Assembly (NCBI GenBank): GCA_037444075.1
Contig: JBBIND010000009.1
Coordinates: 13,625 to 77,624, forward strand
DNA length: 64,000 nt
Direction of reading: 5' to 3'
Origin: JBBIND01 sp037444075
Lineage (GTDB): Bacteria; Acidobacteriota; Terriglobia; Bryobacterales; Bryobacteraceae
Numbering within the stretch: position 1 is the first letter of the stretch; each line of letters starts with the position of its first letter. The position numbers and the translations under genes are program-made. Below the pieces are notes generated by a model. It saw only the letters and a list, made by a program, of their open reading frames with translations, was not told where the DNA came from and did not search any database. Shown here piece after piece: positions 45,001 to 52,214 of the stretch.

Positions 45001-45782
45001 CTCTGTTGCCAGTGCTGGTCGTAGAGCGAGCCGTGGTAGGCGTTCGTGCCCGACTTGCTCATCACGTTGATCGTCGCGCCAGAAGTATGGCCGTAGGCGG
45101 CGTCAAAAGTCGTTGTTTCGAGCTTGAACTCTTCCACAGCATCCGAAGGCGGAACAAAGCCCACCCGCCGGCCGGTGCCAGTCACGGGGGCGCCGTCAAT
45201 GGTGTATTCGTTCGATCCGACGCCGCCCATCGTGTTGAACGCGGACGTGCCGCCGTTGTCAAACGGGCGGCGATACTCGGGTTGGCCGGTCCATTGCATG
45301 CCCGGAGCCAGCGCGGAGAGCGCGAACGGGTTCATGTCGGAGAAGGGCAGTTGCATGATCTGACGGTTGTCGATGACGCGACCGCCGCTCGCCGTCGTTG
45401 TGTCGAGCAGCGGCAGCACCGCGGTGACCTCCACCGTCTCGGCGAGCTGTCCGACCTGCAATTGGACTTCGACGTCAAGACGGCTGGCGACGTTCACCTC
45501 GATGCCGGTTTGCACGTGGCGCCTGAATCCGGGCGCCTCAGCCGTCAGAGTATAGTGCCCGGGATTCAACAGGTTGAATTCGTAGTAACCGGTCTGATTG
45601 CTTACGGTTTTGGAGACCGCATTGGTTTGTTGATTGGTGGCCGTCAGTGTCGCGCCCGGTATCACCGCAGCCTGCGGGTCCACGACCCGCCCGGTGATGC
45701 TCCCGCGCGAGTCCTGCGCCCAGGCGGATACGCCCAGGCACAAGAGGACGGCCAGCGTAATAATCCATCGGTGTGTTTTCAT
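42084..45782 (-). CDS. Oar-like TonB-dependent receptor with carboxypeptidase-regulatory domain
   Basis: 1,232 residues. The signal peptide (1-22) is followed by a carboxypeptidase-regulatory-like domain (about 26-110, starting SRGSITGRVVDPQAAVIPGA), a plug domain (about 125-245), and a large beta-barrel ending in VEF with a C-terminal aromatic residue. This outer-membrane type is greatly expanded in Acidobacteria and is presumed to import or bind large organic molecules. SD-like GGGGTGAT lies before the ATG. No TonB box is obvious to me. It is monocistronic. Confidence 0.93.
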   Translation of the reverse strand: MKTHRWIITLAVLLCLGVSAWAQDSRGSITGRVVDPQAAVIPGATLTATNQQTNAVSKTVSNQTGYYEFNLLNPGHYTLTAEAPGFRRHVQTGIEVNVASRLDVEVQLQVGQLAETVEVTAVLPLLDTTTASGGRVIDNRQIMQLPFSDMNPFALSALAPGMQWTGQPEYRRPFDNGGTSAFNTMGGVGSNEYTIDGAPVTGTGRRVGFVPPSDAVEEFKLETTTFDAAYGHTSGATINVMSKSGTNAYHGSLYDQHWQQRWNATPHFTRLAHDDAVRQGRVSKDAQKQGTGRSNQFGATLGGPVRVPKLYNGTDKFFFFFSYNGIYQSKAETTESINRTVPKLNWRQGDFSDLLAIDAVRYTVYDPRSARQEGSRVVRTPFPGNRGVPVLNPVYKFYEPLYPKPNDVPGLVSPEGFNNYLAVAMPKDERFNSLLNRFDYNASDRHRFFTRWYWNHRLADEYDWTYETKRGLHTNGLIRINKGAGAGYLWTMSNTTIMDIGVSYTRFNEGNDRPIQTAFKPTSVGLPAYMDAKADKYHTLPQMTIEGVETVGAGYPAIGTRGSTGEAKVQMTTVRGNHSLKYGYQERRYWRTSEGPGSSAGNFTFNNLYMRQADNTTTASNTGLAWAAFMMGLPSGISIATNDTAYWSTRYRALYIQDDWRLTNKLRLNLGLRYEREGGLTERFNRALSGGFLFDYVPVFASLAQAAYARNPIPEMPASQFVLRGGAEYLGTRFKTYSDGTHHFLPRAGLVYQLNPKTVLRTGYGWYYDTRNVNNDTASQDGYSQGTSTIMTTDLGLTFCCGVGAISNLSAVRNPMVDPFPAVRTNGARFDTPYGNTLGSLMRQGRGFDFLPRDFSPDWQQRWRFGIQREITSNMALEVSYNGAFSKIGVVQRLNFLPAQYWATGLTRNQALDDDLNRNLPNPFHINNLAALRTSDPTAFNWMATQGFFTGSNIRKHALLRPYPNMGSGGVNGIREGLTYRDTRGNNLYHDLQIQFERRFARGFQTSVMYTYAHGSESDVYDNEFDLTPVYRPQNAIRPNRIVWTAIYELPFGKGRRWVTDNPIQHLIGGWQLSWIYQYQDGNVTGWGNRFFYGNLDQLESLFKHDQMRRQSIHQWFDPSIAHTTGSGAIPSGFTGFEGRSALQPGSYHVRVFPTRLTSLREDGIRNWDVKVKRNFRITEQLRATFDVDLLNATNHTNFSGPNTDPTSRLFGRVTSQRGLSRVLQFNLRVEF

Positions 45783-45835
45783 TGATCACCCCAAAAAGAT
45801 TGTGGCAATAACATAGTGTGGACTAACCGGATACC

Positions 45836-45864
45836 AGCTTAGACACCCGCTGCCGGAGTGTCAA
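45836..45864 (-). promoter_or_regulatory. Candidate promoter for the TonB receptor
   Basis: On the minus strand TTGACA (45864-45859), 17 bases, then TAAGCT (45841-45836). The -35 is perfect, the -10 weak. The leader would be about 47 nt. Confidence 0.45.
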
Positions 45865-46053
45865 CTTAAGATTTTTTCATGTCTGCTGGGTTTGGTCCTT
45901 TGCAGGTGAGGGGTCCGACAGTGTAGGCACCGGGGCGAAGCCAAGCTGTGGACAGAGACCCGACGAAAGTCTTCCCCGGTGGTCAGAGAGCTATGGAACC
46001 CCGCTTCGGAAGGCCGTGATCTCCCCGGACGGGTTTTTTCGCGGCGAGAAAGC

Positions 46054-46062
46054 TGGTACAAT
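46054..46062 (+). promoter_or_regulatory. Extended -10 element TGGTACAAT
   Basis: TGn plus TACAAT, ending 24 bases before the ATG at 46087. No -35 match (a T run at 46034). It supports expression of the small gene. Confidence 0.5.
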
Positions 46063-46086
46063 GCAGGGGTTTTCGAGAGAGGGACC

Positions 46087-46407
46087 ATGAGCCACAAGTC
46101 GGAGACGCCGTTTGATTGCGTCGAAAGCGCTCACGAGTTCGTCGATCTGCTGCTCGAGGCGGTTGAGGATGCCCGTCGGGACGTGGAGGAGGAGATCAAG
46201 GCGGCAGTCGTTGCGAATGCCGTCAGAAGGAAGGAAGCGCTCCTGATCGTTTCCCACCGGTTGGCTGCCCTTTCCGGTCACGTCGGAAAGAGCCGCCGCA
46301 TTTTGAACGACTTGCGCACGCTGAGGCGTCTGCTATTGGAGGAGCGCAAGTCCCCGGTAGCCGCCGAAGAAAGCCGCCCGGCCAGACTCTCAGCCTCGGT
46401 GGGCTGA
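46087..46407 (+). CDS. Small helical protein of unknown function
   Basis: 106 residues from the ATG at 46087, preceded by GAGAGAGGGACC; an upstream in-frame extension lies before the promoter and is unlikely. The product is rich in Glu, Arg, Leu and Ala and predicted almost all helix, with two long helices (about residues 12-50 and 50-92) and no cysteine after Cys11. No family recognised. The -10 element just upstream and the Glu/Arg heptad-like pattern make a real gene more likely than chance. Confidence 0.55.
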   Translation: MSHKSETPFDCVESAHEFVDLLLEAVEDARRDVEEEIKAAVVANAVRRKEALLIVSHRLAALSGHVGKSRRILNDLRTLRRLLLEERKSPVAAEESRPARLSASVG

Positions 46408-46473
46408 AGTGGTACGCGGTCCGGCTTGGCAGCAGGCAGGCTGGGCGCTTAGCGCACCCGGCGCGCCCCAATC

Positions 46474-47454
46474 TCAGACTTCCTCCGGGGGGTGGCGAGG
46501 TTCCGCTGTTTTTTCAGCCGGTTTTGATCCCAAGAACCTCTGCGTAAGCGATGTGCGTTGAGGGTTGAACTGTTCGGCAGCCGCGCGCAGGTAGGGCCTG
46601 TACTCCCGGGTCCAGTATTGGAGGAAGCCCTGTTCATGGATCTCCGCCAGCACTTTCTGGTAGTGCGTCAACAGGGATGTAGCGAACAGGTCACCAGTCC
46701 GTAGCGCGGCCACCTTGGCTCCACGGGAAAGCCTCGCCACCCTGTCCGGCAGGCGGCTGACCGTGGACAGCGCCATCAAAGAAGACAATTCAAAGACCGA
46801 ACGGTTTTGCGCGGCGGCCTCCTGCTTCAGGGATTCCCAGCCTTCCCTCAGCGCCTCGGGCGGTGGCAGTGACGGCGAGCCCAACGCCGAAGCTTCCCGC
46901 TTGAGCGACGCCCACTCCTGTTTGAGGCCGGCGATATCGAGGGGAGGCGTGTTGATGTTCTCGGCCAGACGCCCGGAAGTCTTCTCCAGCCCGTCGAGCA
47001 TTTGGTCGACGGATTCAAACGTCCGCCCGCGCTCCAGCAACCCCGCCTGCTGGAGGCTTTCAGAAATCTCGCGTATCAAATGCCGGCTCGCTCCGGTCAG
47101 ATCCGACAGGGCGGCGAAGACCCACACGGGCGAGGCACGGAAGGCGAGCAGGCCCACGAACTCGATGCCGTTGCCAGCCGCTCGGCGGATGGCGAAGTCC
47201 TCCGCGAGCCGTCCTTGCTCCGGGTAGGCGCCTTCCACTTGCCCGACTTGCTCGATCAGGAACCGGAGGGTGGATTCGACCATGTTGTTATATAGCCGTG
47301 TGCGGCGCACGGCCGGGGGCACGGTGATGTCGCCGAGCTCGCGCAGAAGCCCGCCCGTCAGCGCCGAGGCCGAGCGCAGCGCCCTTTCCGGCAAAGAGAG
47401 CACGTAGCGGCTCAGGTCCATCAGGGAGTTATCCGATCTTTGCCGTGACTTCAT
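46474..47454 (-). CDS. Hypothetical protein of 326 residues
   Basis: No recognised domain. It starts MKSRQRSDNSLMDLSRYVLS; an internal ATG at MDLSRY is an alternative start. The chain is mostly helical, with a hydrophobic stretch near residues 95-115 (GIEFVGLLAFRASPVWVFAALS), a glutamate/lysine-rich middle and a basic C-terminus. The hydrophobic patch could be membrane-associated. It is divergent from hemQ across 88 bases. Confidence 0.65.
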   Translation of the reverse strand: MKSRQRSDNSLMDLSRYVLSLPERALRSASALTGGLLRELGDITVPPAVRRTRLYNNMVESTLRFLIEQVGQVEGAYPEQGRLAEDFAIRRAAGNGIEFVGLLAFRASPVWVFAALSDLTGASRHLIREISESLQQAGLLERGRTFESVDQMLDGLEKTSGRLAENINTPPLDIAGLKQEWASLKREASALGSPSLPPPEALREGWESLKQEAAAQNRSVFELSSLMALSTVSRLPDRVARLSRGAKVAALRTGDLFATSLLTHYQKVLAEIHEQGFLQYWTREYRPYLRAAAEQFNPQRTSLTQRFLGSKPAEKTAEPRHPPEEV

Positions 47455-47513
47455 GCGAAGGTCCGTGTCTTCAACCTACCAAAGGCGAGGGCAGGCTGAT
47501 GGCAGGGGGCCGC

Positions 47514-47519
47514 TACAAT
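47514..47519 (+). promoter_or_regulatory. TACAAT -10 element before hemQ
   Basis: TACAAT ends 23 bases before the hemQ ATG at 47543, giving a leader of about 16 nt that contains GAGGGGAT as ribosome site. No -35 match is evident. Confidence 0.45.
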
Positions 47520-47542
47520 GGTGGCGAGGGGATCATCAGCCG

Positions 47543-48406
47543 ATGCATTCGGATCAACCGCAAGACAAGACAGAAGCCTGGGCGGCACACGTTCCCGGTG
47601 TGCCTCTGACTCTGGAAGGTTCCGCTGTCCTGCACCAGATGATGCGCCTGCGGCGCGCCGCATGGCGGCAAACGCCGCTCAAAGAACGGGAGGCGATTAC
47701 GCGGGAGGCGGTGGAGGCGCTGTCGGCACTGGAAGAGAGCGGGTACAGCGCGATCTACGCGCTCCTGGGCCACAAGGCGGACTGGCTGTGGCTGCACTTC
47801 CGCGAATCATTCGATGAGTTGGCTGCTGCGCAGGCGGAGACGACGGGCTTGCGCCTGTGGGATTACCTGGAGACCACCGGCAGTTTTGTTTCGGTCGTGG
47901 AACTCGGCTTGTACGAGTCCACGGTGCAGGTGTATCGGCGGCTGGCCGAGTCCGGGGTGGAGACACACAGCGAGGAATGGAACCAGGGGATCGAAGAAGT
48001 CCTCGCCCGGCAAAGGAAGGCCATGGCGTCCCGCCTGTGGCCGCGGATACCGCCCGCGAAGTACCTTTGCTATTACCCCATGAACCGGAAGAGGGATTTC
48101 GGGGCCAACTGGTATTCCCTGCCGCTGCCTGAACGGCAGAGGCTGATGCACGAGCACGGTCTCAGCGGAAGGCGCTACGGCGGAGAAGTTAGACAAATCA
48201 TTTCGGGGTCCATAGGCTACGACGACTGGGAATGGGGTGTGGACCTCTTCGCGGACGACCCGTTGGTGTTCAAGAAACTCGTCTACGACATGCGTTTCGA
48301 CGAAGTTAGCGCGGCTTACGCCGAGTTCGGCCCCTTCTACTTCGGCTTGCGCCGCGAGTCCGCCCAACTGCCGCAATTGCTGGCGCTCGACGCGGCTGCT
48401 CTCTGA
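47543..48406 (+). CDS. hemQ: Coproheme decarboxylase (chlorite dismutase family)
   Basis: 287 residues from the ATG at 47543. The HemQ/ChdC core is clear in the second half: the active-site tyrosine motif YPMNRKR, NWYSLPLPERQRLMHEHG, SGSIGYDDWEWGVDLF and the closing RFDEVSAAYAEFGPFYFG. It converts coproheme to haem b with peroxide, the last step of the coproporphyrin-dependent pathway, which matches the haem demand of respiratory genes nearby. It lies in the cytoplasm and is not beside other hem genes. Confidence 0.92.
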   Translation: MHSDQPQDKTEAWAAHVPGVPLTLEGSAVLHQMMRLRRAAWRQTPLKEREAITREAVEALSALEESGYSAIYALLGHKADWLWLHFRESFDELAAAQAETTGLRLWDYLETTGSFVSVVELGLYESTVQVYRRLAESGVETHSEEWNQGIEEVLARQRKAMASRLWPRIPPAKYLCYYPMNRKRDFGANWYSLPLPERQRLMHEHGLSGRRYGGEVRQIISGSIGYDDWEWGVDLFADDPLVFKKLVYDMRFDEVSAAYAEFGPFYFGLRRESAQLPQLLALDAAAL

Positions 48407-48497
48407 AGGAGGTCACTCTGGAGCGCTCGCGCGGGCAAAAGAAGGCCATCATGGCGTGCCGTTGACGGCTCTCGCAGATGAGCCACCCTACAGTAAA

Positions 48498-48773
48498 CTG
48501 AGGGCACTGCGGGTTCCTTCGTACATCCTGGTGTTGTGGCTGATGGCGGGAACCGCTTGTGGCCTGCGCGAACTGCCGGCTCCCCGCCTCAACGAAGCCT
48601 CCGGCGTTGCACGGCAGGGGGATTTCCTGCTGATTGTGGATGATTCGGTTTCCGAAGGCTACTTCAGAGTGCCGTGGAAGGGTCAGCCTTCAGGGAGCGC
48701 GGGTAGCTGGCAAGGTTGGCGCTGCCGGGTTATGTTCCATTTGTCCCAACCGAGACCCGCTTCGGTTAAATAG
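48498..48773 (+). pseudogene. Truncated N-terminus of an exported esterase/SdiA-regulated-like propeller protein
   Basis: Downstream of hemQ an open stretch encodes a hydrophobic leader (SYILVLWLMAGTACG) followed by LPAPRLNEASGVARQGDFLL and IVDDSV..YFRVP, a recognisable first blade of phytase-esterase/SdiA-regulated-like propellers. After about residue 60 the similarity breaks into unrelated sequence and stops at 48773, so only the start of the gene remains. There is no ATG at the expected place (CTG at 48498, GTG at 48531, internal ATG at 48543). TACAGT at 48489 looks like a remnant -10. The rest of 48407-48822 shows nothing further. Confidence 0.5.
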
Positions 48774-48822
48774 TCAGGTGGCTTGACAAAGCGCTTCGAC
48801 TAAAATCAGGCAGCCGGTTTGC

Positions 48823-51800
48823 TCAGCGCCGCGTTCCCGCGCTGATGGCCGGCGCCTGCGTCAGTCCATACTCAAGGATGTCGTAAGCCGCTCCGGGCGG
48901 CTGGTTCTCAGGGAAGTCGCTCCAGGCGGCGGGCCAGGCTCGCATGCGCGGCTTGGTGGGATTGTGGAACGGGCCGAACAGGTTGCGCGGGGTGGACACC
49001 ACGCGTACCTCGACGCGGCGTTTCCCGCTCGCGGCGTCAATCTCCGCCGCGTAGGGCGGCCAGGCCAGCACCGCGGCGCGCTTCCCATCCAGCAGCACCT
49101 CCGCCAGGCTGCCTTGCCACGCATTCAGCTCCAGGCGAAGCCGGGTGGCACCCGGAGGAACATCCACTTCCGTGGAGTAGGTCATGGAGTTCTCATAGAA
49201 GGGATACCCCTGTGCGGACCAGGCTCCGAAATTCACTTCGCGAGGCGCCTGCAAACGGAACCCGGCGCCGGCGGCAACCACGGCGAAGTGGCCGCGCAGG
49301 TAGATGTTCTCCAGTTCCATGCGCACGTCGAAGGGCCGCCCCGTGATGGTGATCACGTTTTCGCCGACCCTCGTCCAGCGTTCCATGGAAGCGGACTTCA
49401 GGTGCGGGTCCAGCCAGGTCTTTGCATCATCGAACAGCACCGGGTGACCGTTCACGGTGACCTGATAAAGAGAGGGTGCTTCGATAGCCAGTTCGAGTCC
49501 GCGCAGCGCCTCGCGGTCAGCGGCTTCAAAGCGGAAGGTCGCCTCAAACCCAGTGTCCGGGCCGAAGTTGTTCCTGTCGAACACCCGCCGCTTGAACTGC
49601 ACGGCGTTGTCCCAGGCAGGGCGCTCGAAGCCGTGCGCCTGCCAAAGCAGCCAGTTCGCCCGCCAAGTGTTGACGTTGCGCCGCTCGATGCCGTTAGTCT
49701 TGAAGTCGCAGTAGTCCAACACCAGCACGTTCGGGGCGTCCGGCGTCACCCGCCAGGCAGGCGCACTGAGCGCAACGTATTGAGGCTCCTGTTCGGCCGG
49801 TGGTTGCGTGGCCGCCTTGGTAACGACCAGAAGTTCGGATGCGGCAGGCGCCAGGTTCACAGGAACTCTGAGCCGGCCGTCAGCATCTTTACGGTAGGCG
49901 GCCGGCGCCATGCGCCCGCTGACAGTGTCCCAGCGTTCGAGGCCGGCTCCCTCAATGGTGGCCATGGAGCGAGCCCAATCGAGCCCTGCATTCGCCAGAA
50001 ACAGGATGCGCTCGCCGCTTTCCAACCGGCGTTCGCTCAGGCCCACTCCGGGCGGCAGCGGCGGGTCGAAGACGACGGTGGGGGCCAGCCGGCGGCGGAT
50101 TTCCCCATCCAACTGAGCGAGGCTTTCTACCGAGTGCCACTGCGCCGCATAGCGCGCCCGCAGTTCCATCACGCGCTTGCTCGGACGCCCGTCCACGTAG
50201 ACTGCGGGCGGGCCGAGCGCCACAATCTCGCCGCCCGCTGCCAAATAGGCTTCCAAACGCGGCAGGCTCTGGCTGCGGACGTTGATCATGTGCGCGGGCC
50301 ATAGCACCAGGTCATAACGCGCGTGCCCGACGGCGAGGCGGCGTCCCTCCTGGCCTCCGAACCACTCCAGAATGTACTCGTCACCCAGGTCGAAATCCAT
50401 TTGCCGATCGGCCAGGTGCTGAATCAATTGGCCGTTGTCCGCGCGCATACGGTCGAGTTCCGGTGTTCGGTCGCCACGGCGCGCCCACAGGAAACCGCTG
50501 GTGGTGGGCGTCAGCACCAGCAGGCGGTTGGCCGTGGCGCCGGCGCTGAGCAGGTAGCTGACGCGAGCCAGGTGGTCGCCGTGCAGCCGGTAGTAAGGCC
50601 ACCACGCGGCCACGTCGCTGAAGCTCTGCGGGTGGTCCCGCTTGCGCGCTCCGCGCACCGTGACAAACGACAGGTGTTGGTTCATGAAGTTGACTCCGTG
50701 GACCATCAGCCAGTCGCCGAAGCGCTTGTAGTGCTCAAAGGTGCTGTCCCACCCCGCTACGCCGTACGCTTCGCAGAGCGTGCGGCGGCGCAGTTGATGC
50801 GCCACGCTGGCCGTCTGCTTGATCGTGAAGAGCATGTGGGGATCCGCCCCCTTCGTGCGCAGGAGCGTGCCTTCGAGCATGTCGATGCCCGGTACGTGCT
50901 GATAGGCATGCAGCGAGGCGTCGGCGGGAGAAATCCAGGGGAAGGGCCAGGTGTGCTCCATCCAGTGACCGGTGAATTGCAGGTTGTTGCGGTCGCACCA
51001 TTGAAACAGCGGCCGCATGTAGTTCTCTTTCCACAGGTCGTGCAGCGTTTGCCAGTAATCGAAGCGGACTTTCTGAAACTCGCCGGTGTCCCAGTAAAGC
51101 GACGGCATATGGTCCGCCAGATCGTAGCCACAGCGGCGCCGAAACTCAGCCAGCGTGTAGAAACTCAGCGGCAGGGCGAACGTGGCCTGATCGTAGGCGC
51201 CTCCGGTAGCCAGCAGCGGTTCGTCATCAAAAACCCAGCGAATGGTCTTGCCGAACTCGGCTCCGAGGCGACGCTTGTATGGTTCGAACGTCGTGGAGAT
51301 GAAGTGCTTGGCGGTTTCAGGATTCGTCAAGTCCACGTAAGGGAAGCCGGCGGTCCAGGGGCTGCCGCTCGCGCGCCGCAGGCGGAACACCAGCGCCGTA
51401 CGTCCCGCGGGCAACTGTTCCGGCCGGGTCAGGCGAGCCGCTGATGTGATGCCGCCGCTCGCGTCCTTCTCCACCAGATACACGGCCACCGTCTCCGCTG
51501 CGGTCCAACGCACGCGGTTGGAAGGCACATCCTGTTCCGCCTGCACGTACTGCGAGGCGGTGTCCGGCGCCACGGCGGGCACGAGCCCGCCCGCAAAGCC
51601 TGAAGGATAGCTGTTCTCGTCGTAAATATTGGCGAGCATCCCCAGCCGCTTGGACTCCTGCGTCGATTGCTTCCAAAGGCCGAGCCACTCGGCTCCCATG
51701 TACTCGGTCATCAGGCCGGGCCTTGGGTGCACGAAGACACCGCCCATGCCCTGCTCGCGAAAATGCGAGAGCTGCTCCTTCAACCGCGGCCACTGCAATT

Positions 51801-52023
51801 CGTCGTTCCAGACCCACAGCGGCATGGAGCGGTACTCCGCGGGCGGGTCCGCGAAATGCTTCCTCAGTTCCTGGATCGTAGACGGCGTTTTGACGTTGGC
51901 CAGCGCTGCCGGGTGCAGCAGGTTCTGCAATTCCGTCTCGGGGCCGCTGGCCGCCGGTGGACGCTGCGCCAGAGTTACGGCGGCGGCGAGGGCCAGCAAG
52001 GCGAGGGTCAGCTTCCGGGGCAT
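48823..52023 (-). CDS. Exported GH106-type alpha-L-rhamnosidase
   Basis: 1,066 residues from the ATG at 52023, with GGAGGG eight bases upstream; an in-frame ATG 24 bases earlier lacks a site. A signal peptide (about 1-18, ending TLAQ) is followed by the GH106 opening FADPPAEYRSMPLWVWND, GMGGVFVHPRPGLMTEYMG and IYDENSYPSGFAGG. The barrel continues to about residue 480, then beta-rich domains and a C-terminal galactose-binding-like domain (about 860-1040). It would release L-rhamnose from pectin side chains or other glycans. No other carbohydrate genes accompany it. Confidence 0.88.
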   Translation of the reverse strand: MPRKLTLALLALAAAVTLAQRPPAASGPETELQNLLHPAALANVKTPSTIQELRKHFADPPAEYRSMPLWVWNDELQWPRLKEQLSHFREQGMGGVFVHPRPGLMTEYMGAEWLGLWKQSTQESKRLGMLANIYDENSYPSGFAGGLVPAVAPDTASQYVQAEQDVPSNRVRWTAAETVAVYLVEKDASGGITSAARLTRPEQLPAGRTALVFRLRRASGSPWTAGFPYVDLTNPETAKHFISTTFEPYKRRLGAEFGKTIRWVFDDEPLLATGGAYDQATFALPLSFYTLAEFRRRCGYDLADHMPSLYWDTGEFQKVRFDYWQTLHDLWKENYMRPLFQWCDRNNLQFTGHWMEHTWPFPWISPADASLHAYQHVPGIDMLEGTLLRTKGADPHMLFTIKQTASVAHQLRRRTLCEAYGVAGWDSTFEHYKRFGDWLMVHGVNFMNQHLSFVTVRGARKRDHPQSFSDVAAWWPYYRLHGDHLARVSYLLSAGATANRLLVLTPTTSGFLWARRGDRTPELDRMRADNGQLIQHLADRQMDFDLGDEYILEWFGGQEGRRLAVGHARYDLVLWPAHMINVRSQSLPRLEAYLAAGGEIVALGPPAVYVDGRPSKRVMELRARYAAQWHSVESLAQLDGEIRRRLAPTVVFDPPLPPGVGLSERRLESGERILFLANAGLDWARSMATIEGAGLERWDTVSGRMAPAAYRKDADGRLRVPVNLAPAASELLVVTKAATQPPAEQEPQYVALSAPAWRVTPDAPNVLVLDYCDFKTNGIERRNVNTWRANWLLWQAHGFERPAWDNAVQFKRRVFDRNNFGPDTGFEATFRFEAADREALRGLELAIEAPSLYQVTVNGHPVLFDDAKTWLDPHLKSASMERWTRVGENVITITGRPFDVRMELENIYLRGHFAVVAAGAGFRLQAPREVNFGAWSAQGYPFYENSMTYSTEVDVPPGATRLRLELNAWQGSLAEVLLDGKRAAVLAWPPYAAEIDAASGKRRVEVRVVSTPRNLFGPFHNPTKPRMRAWPAAWSDFPENQPPGAAYDILEYGLTQAPAISAGTRR

Positions 52024-52156
52024 AGAGTTCCCTCCGTCGCAGTGCATTTCCGGGCGGGTTGTAGGACTCCGCCCGGCGCTAAGTCATTCCTATCACATCG
52101 CGCCGGTGCAGTGGAGGGGTGCGTCAGGACAGTAGGGAAGCGTCCGTGTGAGGAAA

Positions 52157-52183
52157 AGCGGGGACCCTTGCGTGGTCCCCGCT
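52157..52183 (-). terminator. Strong intrinsic terminator of hcp
   Basis: AGCGGGGACC and GGTCCCCGCT form a perfect 10-bp stem with a 7-base loop. Read on the minus strand it is followed directly by TTTTCC, 32 bases after the hcp stop. Confidence 0.8.
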
Positions 52184-52214
52184 GGAAAAGCAGTTTTCAG
52201 CCGCCGGCGGCGGT

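Larger units (their letters stand above)
45783..46086. other. 304-base divergent intergenic region
   Basis: Holds the promoters for the TonB receptor (leftward) and the small gene at 46087 (rightward). No RNA gene or further reading frame with family character is seen between them. Confidence 0.6.

Noticed and set aside
48237..48497. Upstream part of the frame containing the decayed propeller fragment
   Set aside because: It overlaps the conserved end of hemQ in another frame; similarity begins only after 48498.
48964..51444. Two long open frames antisense to the GH106 gene
   Set aside because: Composition and lack of motifs show them to be mirror frames of the rhamnosidase gene.
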